From Tannerellaceae bacterium (GTDB lineage Bacteria; Bacteroidota; Bacteroidia; Bacteroidales; Tannerellaceae): 6,647 nt of DNA. The notes beneath the pieces are model-generated. The model was not told the origin of the DNA. It made no database searches and saw only the letters and a list, made by a program, of their open reading frames with translations. The stretch spans positions 1-6,647 of the forward strand of contig JAIRZN010000127.1 in assembly GCA_031267205.1 (NCBI GenBank), written 5' to 3'. The position numbers and the translations under genes are program-made. This document shows positions 1 to 6,066 of the stretch, piece after piece; within the stretch, counting starts at the first letter, position 1, and each line of letters begins with the position of its first letter.

Positions 1-252
1 AACCTCCAAATTGTCAACATCGGTTAAAGAACATGTGTGGGATTTAACCAAAGAGTAGTCAACGGTTAAAAAACATGTATGGGAAACCTCCAAATTGCCT
101 GACTTGGACTTTTCCCAACGTTGGGAAAGCTTCGGACATCCCGATTTGGACTTTTCCCAACTTAGGGAACGTCTCAAACAGCCCGATTCGGACTTTTCCC
201 AGACTTGCGAAAGCTCCAAGTGGCCCGATTCGGAGGAAGAACATGTATGCGA
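1..252. repeat. 42-bp-period tandem repeat array with palindromic units
   Basis: Seen directly: three adjacent 42-bp units start at 98, 140 and 182, each opening CCYGAYTYGGACTTTTCCCA, with a partial fourth at 224-234. The same 42-bp register extends outward. CGGTTAAAnAACATGTnTGGG occurs at 21-41 and 63-83 (offset 42), a related AGAACATGTATGCG lies at 238-251 (offset 210 = 5 x 42 from position 28), and AACCTCCAAATTG occurs at 1-13 and 85-97 (offset 84). Unit 98-139 contains a perfect 18-bp palindrome, TTTCCCAACGTTGGGAAA (111-128), which is imperfect in the next two units. GGTTAAA (22-28) and TTTAACC (43-49) also form an inverted repeat. Because the period is a multiple of three, several frames stay open and give 14-residue repeat peptides; I do not take these as genes. 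The array may continue beyond the left edge. Function is unknown; an intergenic repeat family is the simplest reading. Confidence 0.85.
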
Positions 253-367
253 AAGGCCCAACCGCTGTCCGATTACAGGGAATCAACGTTTGCCGGCGGT
301 ATCCCGATATGAAGAGAGGCTATTCCATGGCAGATTAGATTCCCTGAGATTGTAAAAATGGTCAGCA

Positions 368-402
368 TTTGTAAAAGCATTTGAGAATAATTTATACATT
401 TG
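368..402 (+). promoter_or_regulatory. Bacteroidetes-type promoter of the nickel/lar operon
   Basis: TACATTTG at 395-402 fits the Bacteroidetes -7 consensus TAnnTTTG. A TTTG at 368-371 lies 23 bases upstream, close to the usual spacing for the -33 element; a second TTTG at 380-383 is too near. Transcription would start around 405-412, leaving a leader of about 20 bases before the ATG at 431. No Shine-Dalgarno sequence is visible, as is normal for this phylum. I saw no NikR-like GTATGA/TCATAC operator. The region 253-367 before it shows no gene, RNA or other clear feature. Confidence 0.55.
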
Positions 403-430
403 TCCGAATACACATATCACTTTAATTATT

Positions 431-1114
431 ATGGAACAAATACCTCTGCTTATTCTTTTATTATATGCGCTATACGAGGGGCTTATACATGCTTTTGAGG
501 CGGATCATATCCTGGCGGTCACGAATATCGTATCTCAGCGCAACAAGATTTTCCCTGCTCTTAAGGACGGCGTTTTCTGGGGACTTGGGCATACGTCGAC
601 GATTTTCCTGGTAGGAATTATCATGATATTGTTCAAGGTGGGTATTCCCGACAGTTCATTTTCCTATTTCGAGGCGGCTGTCGGGCTGATGTTGATTTTG
701 GTTGCTTCTTATCGCCTTTACCTTTTTGCCAGGGATGAGCGTATTGTAGTGCATACGCATAAGCGCGAACATGAAGGGGCAAACAAGCAGCCTCATATCC
801 ACGTTCACATAAAAGGCGAAAACCTGCATAAAACTTCCTACGGCATCGGTATCGTACATGGGCTGGCGGGAAGCGGAGCGCTGGTGGTGCTGGTCATGAC
901 GCAGATCGAAACGGTATGGAGCAGCCTTCTGTACCTGCTTATTTTCGGCATCGGGTCGATAATTGGGATGACGCTTGTGGCGGGCGTGTTCAGCATACCG
1001 TTTTCCAAACGGTTGATTAACTCGAAAGCCTTGCGGACATCGCTTGTGCTCTTGTCCTCAGTGTTATGCTTTGCCTACGGATGTTATGTTATATATGAAA
1101 ACCTGTTAGCCTGA
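431..1114 (+). CDS. NiCoT/UreH-like nickel (or cobalt) transporter
   Basis: A 227-residue polytopic inner-membrane protein likely to import Ni2+ for the downstream cofactor genes. The key sign is H20-x4-D25-H26 in the first membrane region (GLIHAFEADHILAVTN), the HX4DH metal signature of the NiCoT/NicO superfamily. It is followed by LGHTSTIFLVG (52-62), matching the family's second LGH motif, and IVHGLAGSGALVVLV (141-155). About six hydrophobic segments can be counted. Between them, residues 108-133 form a loop with seven histidines (H108, 110, 114, 122, 124, 126, 133), probably metal binding. It is shorter than classical NiCoT permeases and closer to UreH-type proteins. The TGATG overlap with larE (stop and start share base 1114) indicates translational coupling and a shared job. 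Nickel is inferred from context; cobalt transport or efflux cannot be excluded. The start follows the promoter directly and no earlier in-frame ATG is needed. Confidence 0.85.
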   Translation: MEQIPLLILLLYALYEGLIHAFEADHILAVTNIVSQRNKIFPALKDGVFWGLGHTSTIFLVGIIMILFKVGIPDSSFSYFEAAVGLMLILVASYRLYLFARDERIVVHTHKREHEGANKQPHIHVHIKGENLHKTSYGIGIVHGLAGSGALVVLVMTQIETVWSSLLYLLIFGIGSIIGMTLVAGVFSIPFSKRLINSKALRTSLVLLSSVLCFAYGCYVIYENLLA

Positions 1115-1902
1115 TGCCTGAAGTGAACAAGTTAGATCGACTGAGATCCAGGATAGCCGGCTGCGAAAGCCTGTGCGTAGCTTATTCCGGCGGGGTAGAC
1201 TCGTCCTTTTTAGTGCACGTAGCCTATGAAACGCTTGGCGACAAGGCGCTGGCGGCGCTGATTGATTCGCCCGTACTGGCGCGTCGCGACAAGGATGCCG
1301 CCGTAGAAATACTCGAACGCCTTGGCGTAAGATACGAGATAGTGGAAGAAGACCCCTTCGCCTCGCCGGGTTTCGCGGACAACAGCAAGATGCGCTGTTA
1401 TTTTTGCAAAAAGAATAATTACACTCTCATAATGGACGTAGCCAGGCGAAACGGTATACGTTATGTCGCCGACGGACAGAATGCCGACGACGCCCTGTCG
1501 GAACATCGCCCAGGCATAAAGGCCGGAAAGGAGATGGGTGTAATAAGTCCGCTCGCAGAATGTGGCCTGACCAAGGAGGATATTCGCGCGTACAGCAAAC
1601 TCATGGGTGTGACAACGTGGAATAAACCGGCTAACGCATGCCTCTCGTCAAGGATACCTTACGGCTCGACGATAACGCCGGAAAAACTCGCCGCAGTAGA
1701 AGCCGCCGAAGAAGTGTTGCGGGAGAGGGGGATGGAGGGCTGCCGCGTGCGCTGGCATGGAACGATTGCACGCATCGAAGCTCCACGCGAATACTTTAAC
1801 GCAATATTGGGCGCACAGGAAATTGCGGAAAGAATCAAATCTCTCGGATTCAAATATATTACGCTCGACCTCGAAGGATTCCGTAGCGGAAGCATGAACT
1901 GA
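1114..1902 (+). CDS. larE: LarE, ATP-dependent sulfur transferase of NPN cofactor synthesis
   Basis: Cytoplasmic enzyme that adenylates the two carboxylates of pyridinium-3,5-biscarboxylic acid mononucleotide and converts them to thiocarboxylates, the second step of nickel-pincer nucleotide synthesis. At 262 residues it is of normal size. The N-terminal PP-loop AYSGGVDSSFLVHVA (23-37) is the ATP site of the ATP-pyrophosphatase fold. EHRPG (130-134) and the C-terminal ACLSSRIPYG (175-184) are LarE signatures. C176 falls at the same number as the sacrificial Cys176 of the Lactobacillus plantarum enzyme. This protein also has RCYFCK with C95 and C98, giving the three-cysteine pattern associated with iron-sulfur (non-sacrificial) LarE homologues; that assignment is from family knowledge, not tested here. 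It overlaps the transporter by one base and lies 19 bases before larB. Its last residues (SMN) and stop lie in a 14-bp tandem duplication. Confidence 0.95.
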   Translation: MPEVNKLDRLRSRIAGCESLCVAYSGGVDSSFLVHVAYETLGDKALAALIDSPVLARRDKDAAVEILERLGVRYEIVEEDPFASPGFADNSKMRCYFCKKNNYTLIMDVARRNGIRYVADGQNADDALSEHRPGIKAGKEMGVISPLAECGLTKEDIRAYSKLMGVTTWNKPANACLSSRIPYGSTITPEKLAAVEAAEEVLRERGMEGCRVRWHGTIARIEAPREYFNAILGAQEIAERIKSLGFKYITLDLEGFRSGSMN

Positions 1903-1918
1903 TAAGCATGAACCGATA
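1891..1918 (+). repeat. 14-bp tandem duplication at the larE/larB junction
   Basis: AGCATGAACTGATA (1891-1904) is followed at once by AGCATGAACCGATA (1905-1918), one base different, and then by AGTATGGA, a partial third copy that carries the larB start codon at 1922. The first copy encodes the last three residues and stop of larE. The ATGs in copies one and two are not in frame with larB, so the larB start at 1922 stands. The duplication makes up nearly all of the 19-bp spacer and probably arose by slippage. Confidence 0.85.
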
Positions 1919-1921
1919 AGT

Positions 1922-2671
1922 ATGGATGTAAGGAAATTACTGGAAGACGTAAGGACGGGGGCAGTATCCGTTGACGAGGCAACCGGCAGACTCAAGACAA
2001 TGCCTTTCGACGACCTCGGATACGCGGTCATAGACCATCACAGGCAGTTGCGCAACGCTTGTCCGGAAGTGATATACTGCGCCGGGAAAAGCATCGCTCA
2101 GGTTGAGGGTATCGTGAGAAACATACTCGAAACAGGCGGAAGCAACGTGCTCGCTACACGGGCTACGGAAGAGATGGCGAATGCCGTCGGCAAGCTGTAT
2201 CCCGAAGCCGAATGGAACCCTTCGGCGCGTACTATCGTCGTCCGCAGGCAGCCCGTAGAAAAGACCGGAGGCGGAACCATATTAGTCGTTACCGCCGGGA
2301 CGTCGGACATACCCGTTGCCGACGAGGCTGTCGTCACGGCGGAATTTCTCGGCAACGAAGTCGTGCGGCTTTGCGACGTCGGAGTGGCGGGGATTCACAG
2401 GCTTCTGGCGCGCCTCGATGTCATCGCATCGGCAAACGTCATCATCGTCATTGCCGGAATGGAGGGCGCACTGGCAAGCGTTATAGGCGGACTGACGGAC
2501 AAGCCGGTAATCGCCGTCCCGACAAGCGTAGGCTATGGAGCCAGCTTCGGCGGATTGTCTGCTCTGCTGGCTATGCTCAACTCATGCGCCAACGGAGTGT
2601 CGGTCGTCAATATCGACAATGGTTTCGGGGCCGCCTACATAGCCGCCAGCATCAACAGAATAAATTGTTAG
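1922..2671 (+). CDS. larB: LarB, NaAD carboxylase/hydrolase of NPN cofactor synthesis
   Basis: First enzyme of nickel-pincer nucleotide synthesis: it carboxylates the pyridinium ring of nicotinic acid adenine dinucleotide at C5 and hydrolyses the phosphoanhydride, releasing AMP and the biscarboxylate used by LarE. The 249-residue length is typical. The C-terminal half is a PurE-like (AIR carboxylase) domain: TAGTSDIPVADEA (124-136), AGMEGALASVIGGL (178-191) and PTSVGYGASFGG (200-211). C222 in LNSCANG matches the cysteine (Cys221 in L. plantarum) reported to add to the nicotinate ring. The N-terminal 100 residues form the LarB-specific helical region with YCAGKS (52-57) and LATR (77-80). It lies 19 bases after larE and 12 before larC, as part of one operon. 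No missing motifs were seen. It could be mistaken for PurE, but the N-terminal region and neighbours settle the call. Confidence 0.95.
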   Translation: MDVRKLLEDVRTGAVSVDEATGRLKTMPFDDLGYAVIDHHRQLRNACPEVIYCAGKSIAQVEGIVRNILETGGSNVLATRATEEMANAVGKLYPEAEWNPSARTIVVRRQPVEKTGGGTILVVTAGTSDIPVADEAVVTAEFLGNEVVRLCDVGVAGIHRLLARLDVIASANVIIVIAGMEGALASVIGGLTDKPVIAVPTSVGYGASFGGLSALLAMLNSCANGVSVVNIDNGFGAAYIAASINRINC

Positions 2672-2683
2672 CATAAAATTCAT

Positions 2684-3883
2684 ATGAACATCCTGTATTT
2701 CGATTGTTTTTCGGGAATAAGCGGCGACATGACCCTTTCCGCGCTTATAGACCTGGGCATTTCTCCCAACAAGCTTATTGACGAGCTAAACAAGCTTCGC
2801 CTCGACGGATGGAAGATCCGCATCTCGGAAGTATCCAAGCATGGCATCGGTGCAAAACACGTGGACGTCATCATCGACGGCGAAGATCACGCCCATGCAC
2901 ACAAATGGTTCCACAACCACCACAGCCATCATCCGCACCGCACCATGGCGGATATTTCGCAGATTATCGCAGGGAGCGATATATCCGATAAGGCGAAAGA
3001 CCTGGCGCTGCGTATCTTTATGCGCTTGGCGGTAGCCGAAGCTAAGGTGCACGGCTCTACTCCCGAAGAGGTTCACTTCCACGAAGTGGGCGCCGTAGAT
3101 TCAATTATAGACATCGTAGGGACGGCCATTTGCATAGACATACTTTCGCCTGACAAGATATACGCTTCCGTCCTGCACGACGGACACGGCTTCGTCAAGT
3201 GCCAGCACGGGACGATCCCCGTGCCTGTGCCTGCCGTAGTGGAAGTGCTTGCCGCTCGTGGAGTGGGATTCAAGCAATTGGACGTAGAGGGGGAACTGAT
3301 GACGCCTACCGGCGCGGCCATCATGGCCGAGCTGTCCGAAAGCTTCGGCCCGATGCCTGAAATGAAGGTTATGAAGACCGGCTACGGCGCCGGAACGAAG
3401 GATACGGGCATACCCAACCTCCTGCGCATAGTCTATGGCGAAAGCTTGGCCGGTTCAGCGGATGCGGATCACGAATCCGTGACGGTGATGGAAACGAACA
3501 TCGACGATACAACGCCCGAAATGCTTGGATACGTTATGAGCAGACTCATGGAGGCCGGCGCCAGGGATGTCTTCTTCACGCCCGTATACATGAAGAAGTG
3601 CCGCCCGGCTACCCTGCTGACTATCCTTTGCGACAGCGCCGAAGTCCCTGTCATGGAGCACATACTCTTTACCGAAACATCTACCATCGGCCTGCGCAAG
3701 CATGTGGTCGCAAGAACCTGCCTGCCGCGCAGGATAGTGACCGTCGCTACTCCCTACGGCGACGTAAAGGCGAAGGAGATACGCTATCAAAACGCCATCC
3801 GGCAGACTATCGAATACGACGACGCCTGCCGCCTGGCTAAAGAGAAGCATATCCCCTTGAAGTGGATATTAGACGGTAATTAG
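2684..3883 (+). CDS. larC: LarC, CTP-dependent nickel-insertion cyclometallase (unsplit)
   Basis: Last enzyme of the pathway: it inserts Ni into the bisthiocarboxylate nucleotide, forming Ni-S and Ni-C bonds with CTP hydrolysis, to yield the NPN cofactor. The 399 residues contain both halves of the family. The N-terminal half begins NILYFDCFSGISGDM (2-16), carries a His-rich stretch at 69-85 with nine histidines (presumed Ni store), then VHFHEVGAVDSIIDIVG (130-146) and ELMTPTGAAI (204-213). The C-terminal LarC2-like domain starts near 266 with ETNIDDTTPEM (270-280) and includes FFTPVYMKKCRPATLLT and TSTIGLR. In L. plantarum the halves are joined by programmed frameshifting; here one continuous frame spans both and no shift site is needed. 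The stop TAG ends at 3883, directly against the fabD stop on the other strand. No larA follows. Confidence 0.95.
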   Translation: MNILYFDCFSGISGDMTLSALIDLGISPNKLIDELNKLRLDGWKIRISEVSKHGIGAKHVDVIIDGEDHAHAHKWFHNHHSHHPHRTMADISQIIAGSDISDKAKDLALRIFMRLAVAEAKVHGSTPEEVHFHEVGAVDSIIDIVGTAICIDILSPDKIYASVLHDGHGFVKCQHGTIPVPVPAVVEVLAARGVGFKQLDVEGELMTPTGAAIMAELSESFGPMPEMKVMKTGYGAGTKDTGIPNLLRIVYGESLAGSADADHESVTVMETNIDDTTPEMLGYVMSRLMEAGARDVFFTPVYMKKCRPATLLTILCDSAEVPVMEHILFTETSTIGLRKHVVARTCLPRRIVTVATPYGDVKAKEIRYQNAIRQTIEYDDACRLAKEKHIPLKWILDGN

Positions 3884-4765
3884 TTATTGCAGGCCTTCGG
3901 TAGATACGCCATTGTTCACCTTCCTGACAAGACCCTGAAGGACGGAGCCGGGACCAAGCTCCACGAAGTGGGTCGCGCCGTTGACTATCATGTTCTCTAC
4001 CGTTTGAGTCCAGCGCACGGGCGATGTAAGCTGGGCGATCAGGTTGGACTTTATCGTTCCGGGATCGGTTTGCGGACGGGCGTCCACGTTCTGGTATATA
4101 GGACATACGGGAGGACTGAAAACAACGCTTTCAATGGCCCCGGCCAGCTCTTCACGCGCGGGTTCCATCAGCGGCGAGTGAAAGGCGCCCCCTACCTTTA
4201 GTCTCACAACCCGTTTGGCTCCGGCGGCCGACAGCAGCTCGCAGGCCTTGTCTATACCTGCTATTGCGCCTGATATAACCACCTGTCCCGGACTGTTGTA
4301 ATTGGCCGGCACAACAACTTCGCCGGTTATTGCGGCGCATATCTCCTCTACCTTGGCGTCCGGCAATCCCAGCACGGCGGCCATCGTCGACGGAACAGCC
4401 TCGCAAGCCTTCTGCATAGCGCCTGCGCGTTGCGAAACCAACCTCAATCCATCCTCAAAAGACAGTGCGCCTGCGGCAACCAACGCCGAGAACTCGCCCA
4501 ACGAATGACCGGCAACCATATCGGGACGAAACCCTCCGCCTACAACCCTCGCCAAAACCACGGAGTGCAAAAATACGGCAGGCTGCGTCACCTTAGTTTG
4601 TTTCAAATCCTCGTCCGAACCCTCAAACATAAGGTCGGTAATGCGGAAACCGAGCGCTTCATTAGCTTTCTCAAACAGTTCTTCAGCCAACGGATCGCTT
4701 TCATACAAGTCCCTACCCATTCCAACGTACTGGGCGCCTTGTCCCGGAAATACATATGCTTTCAT
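3884..4765 (-). CDS. fabD: FabD, malonyl-CoA:ACP transacylase
   Basis: Transfers malonyl from CoA to acyl carrier protein, supplying the extender for type II fatty acid synthesis in the cytoplasm. The 293 residues match the usual FabD length. Motifs seen: FPGQGAQYVGMGRDLY (6-21); the nucleophile elbow AGHSLGEF with catalytic S88; QPAVFLHS (61-68); SQRAGAMQ with R113, the malonyl-carboxylate-binding arginine; AFHSPLM with catalytic H196; and FVELGPGSVLQGLVRKV near the C-terminus. The start at 4765 places the canonical KAYVFPGQGAQ at residue 2. An AGAGGA sequence sits almost against the ATG, too close to be an ideal Shine-Dalgarno. It is transcribed towards larC and ends with no gap between the two stops. 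It is divergent from tatA, with no functional link to either neighbour that I can infer. Confidence 0.97.
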   Translation of the reverse strand: MKAYVFPGQGAQYVGMGRDLYESDPLAEELFEKANEALGFRITDLMFEGSDEDLKQTKVTQPAVFLHSVVLARVVGGGFRPDMVAGHSLGEFSALVAAGALSFEDGLRLVSQRAGAMQKACEAVPSTMAAVLGLPDAKVEEICAAITGEVVVPANYNSPGQVVISGAIAGIDKACELLSAAGAKRVVRLKVGGAFHSPLMEPAREELAGAIESVVFSPPVCPIYQNVDARPQTDPGTIKSNLIAQLTSPVRWTQTVENMIVNGATHFVELGPGSVLQGLVRKVNNGVSTEGLQ

Positions 4766-4805
4766 TCCTCTAATCTTTTTCTAATTTCGGATTTTTAATA
4801 TCGAG

Positions 4806-4813
4806 CAAAGGTA
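4806..4813 (-). promoter_or_regulatory. Candidate -7 box of the fabD promoter
   Basis: Read on the minus strand this is TACCTTTG, a match to TAnnTTTG about 41 bases upstream of the fabD ATG. No clear TTTG -33 element is found at the expected distance, so support rests on the -7 box and the position alone. Confidence 0.4.
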
Positions 4814-4853
4814 ATAATTTTTGAATTATAGGATTAGGTACGTTTACATATCG

Positions 4854-4861
4854 TATATTTG
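4854..4861 (+). promoter_or_regulatory. Candidate -7 box of the tatAC promoter
   Basis: TATATTTG matches TAnnTTTG and lies 51 bases before the tatA ATG, followed by an A/T-rich leader (4866-4912) as is common for efficiently translated Bacteroidetes genes. The nearest TTTG upstream (4820-4823) is about 30 bases away, longer than usual, so the -33 element is unclear. The 147-bp gap between fabD and tatA holds this box, the opposing fabD box, and nothing else I recognise. Confidence 0.45.
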
Positions 4862-4912
4862 TCCCCGTTAATATAAATAATACAACAATATAAACATTAA
4901 AACAATACAATC

Positions 4913-5110
4913 ATGAATCATTTATTATTCCTCCCTAACCTGGGAACCGGCGAAATCATCATCATCGCATTCGCAATACTCCTCATCTTCGGAGGCAAGA
5001 AGATACCCGAACTGATGAAAGGCATCGGCAAGGGAGTCCGTAACTTCAAAGACGGAGTGAAAGGCCTGGAAGACGACATTAACGGCACAGACCTACCGGA
5101 AAAGAAGTAA
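4913..5110 (+). CDS. tatA: TatA, twin-arginine translocase pore subunit
   Basis: Small 65-residue inner-membrane protein that oligomerises to let folded Tat substrates cross the membrane. It shows the full TatA/E/Hcf106 layout: a short N-terminal segment, one transmembrane helix (about 13-27, GEIIIIAFAILLIFGG) with polar E14 near its start, the FG hinge and IPEL motif (26-34), an amphipathic helix (about 35-52, KGIGKGVRNFKDGVKGL), then a short acidic tail. An acidic residue at the start of the helix is more typical of TatB in Proteobacteria, but the short length and GKGVRNFKDGVKG fit TatA. No separate tatB is present, so a minimal TatA-TatC system is likely. It lies 6 bases before tatC and is surely co-transcribed with it. 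Confidence 0.93.
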   Translation: MNHLLFLPNLGTGEIIIIAFAILLIFGGKKIPELMKGIGKGVRNFKDGVKGLEDDINGTDLPEKK

Positions 5111-5116
5111 GGCAAG

Positions 5117-5935
5117 ATGCAACACGATGAGATGTCGTTCTGGGACCACCTGGAAGAACTTCGCTGGACATTATTCCGTTCCATTCTCGCACTCGTTATC
5201 TTTGCCGCCGGCTTCTTCGCCTTCATGCGGGGCGAAAACGGCATATTCAACGCCTTTATCATGGGGCCTACGAGGGGCGATTTCGTCACTTATCGACTGA
5301 TATGCACCGTAGGCTCCTACTTCTCGGTACTGAATGAATTTTGCGACACCGCATTCCGCATATCCCTCATCAATATCAAGCTGGCTACGCAGTTCTTCAC
5401 GCATATGACTACGTCCTTCTGGATGTCCCTGGTATGCACCTTCCCCTACCTGATGTTCGAAGTATGGAGATTTATCCGCCCCGCGCTCTACGAGAACGAA
5501 AAGAAGAGCGTTCGCTGGGTGTTCCTCTTCGGAACCGTCATGTTCTTCATCGGATGCGCCATAGGCTACTTCATGGTATTCCCCATGACCCTGCGCTTCC
5601 TCGCTACCTACCAGATAAGCGAAGCGATAGCGGAGCAGGTATCCTTAGACTCCTACATGGACAACTTCTTGATGCTTATATTCATAATGGGCATAATCTT
5701 CGAGATGCCGTTAGTGTCGTGGCTGCTCTCCAAACTGGGCCTGCTCAACCGTAGCTTCTTTGCACGATACAGGCGGCACGCCATCGTCATCCTGCTGATA
5801 CTGGCCGCGCTGATCACACCGAGCGGCGACCCGTTCACGCTTGCTATCGTATTCATACCCTTGTACTCCCTCTTCGAACTGAGCGCCTTTTTCGTCAAGC
5901 CCGCGCCTAAAGAAGAGGCGGATTCCACAGACTAA
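5117..5935 (+). CDS. tatC: TatC, twin-arginine signal-peptide receptor
   Basis: Polytopic inner-membrane receptor that binds twin-arginine signal peptides and recruits TatA. It has 272 residues with about six transmembrane segments. The N-terminal cytoplasmic motif FWDHLEELRW (8-17) matches the family HLxELR. FEVWRFIRPALYENEKK (114-130) is the other hallmark region; E128 corresponds to E103 of E. coli TatC, important for signal-peptide binding. The late segments include MGIIFEMPLVSWLLSKLG and an AALITPSGDPFTL stretch, also typical. The first periplasmic loop (roughly 40-95) is about 25 residues longer than in E. coli, probably a lineage feature. The charged tail KPAPKEEADSTD is cytoplasmic. 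It starts 6 bases after tatA. A mobile hairpin element begins one base after its stop, without visible damage to the C-terminus. Confidence 0.96.
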   Translation: MQHDEMSFWDHLEELRWTLFRSILALVIFAAGFFAFMRGENGIFNAFIMGPTRGDFVTYRLICTVGSYFSVLNEFCDTAFRISLINIKLATQFFTHMTTSFWMSLVCTFPYLMFEVWRFIRPALYENEKKSVRWVFLFGTVMFFIGCAIGYFMVFPMTLRFLATYQISEAIAEQVSLDSYMDNFLMLIFIMGIIFEMPLVSWLLSKLGLLNRSFFARYRRHAIVILLILAALITPSGDPFTLAIVFIPLYSLFELSAFFVKPAPKEEADSTD

Positions 5936-5936
5936 C

Positions 5937-6066
5937 ATACGGGGAACCTCTAAAAACCCTTGTTTCAAGGCTTACGCGGAGCGAAAAACGGAGTTTACTG
6001 TCGTAAATGAACGTTTTAGCGACGAGGCGAAGCGCGGAACCAGGGCTTTTTACAGGTTCCCCGTAT
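5937..6066. mobile_element. 130-bp MITE-like palindromic element
   Basis: The left arm 5937-5960 (begins ATACGGGGAACCTCTAAAAA) and the reverse complement of the right arm 6042-6066 differ by one substitution and one extra base. Inside, further paired segments are nested in order: 5962-5966 with 6036-6040 (one G-U wobble), 5970-5977 with 6027-6033 (one bulge), 5985-5990 AAAACG with 6012-6017 CGTTTT, and 5994-5998 TTTAC with 6003-6007 GTAAA, closing on a TGTC loop. The whole element can therefore fold as one long hairpin. It encodes no protein. TA stands just outside CGGGG on the left and CCCCG on the right, compatible with a TA target duplication as made by IS630/Tc1-type transposases; this is inference. 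Other readings are a transcribed structured RNA or an extragenic repeat stabilising the tatAC mRNA end. Confidence 0.75.
5952..5970 (-). terminator. Weak terminator-like hairpin on the minus strand
   Basis: On the minus strand CCTTG-AAA-CAAGG is followed by G and TTTTT, a short stem with a T-tract. It would stop transcription coming from the integrase remnant towards tatC. The stem is only 5 bp and overlaps the arm of the inverted-repeat element, so it may simply be part of that structure. Confidence 0.25.

Noticed and set aside
98..234. Possible CRISPR array
   Set aside because: Units are directly adjacent with no unique spacers and no cas genes; this is a tandem repeat.
59..355. Overlapping small open frames on both strands encoding 14-residue repeats
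   Set aside because: They follow from a 42-bp period without stops; no promoter, start signal or known domain supports any one of them.
253..430. NikR operator or riboswitch before the nickel operon
   Set aside because: No GTATGA/TCATAC dyad and the predicted leader is only about 20 bases, too short for a riboswitch.
1922..2671. PurE (AIR carboxylase) instead of LarB
   Set aside because: The LarB-specific N-terminal region, the NSCANG cysteine and the larE/larC neighbours decide for LarB.
2212..2676. Plus-strand open frame inside larB
   Set aside because: Arginine-rich out-of-frame shadow of larB.
5936..6000. Rho-independent terminator for tatAC on the plus strand
   Set aside because: The CCTTG-TTT-CAAGG hairpin is followed by CTTACG, not a T-tract; the T-tract exists only on the other strand.
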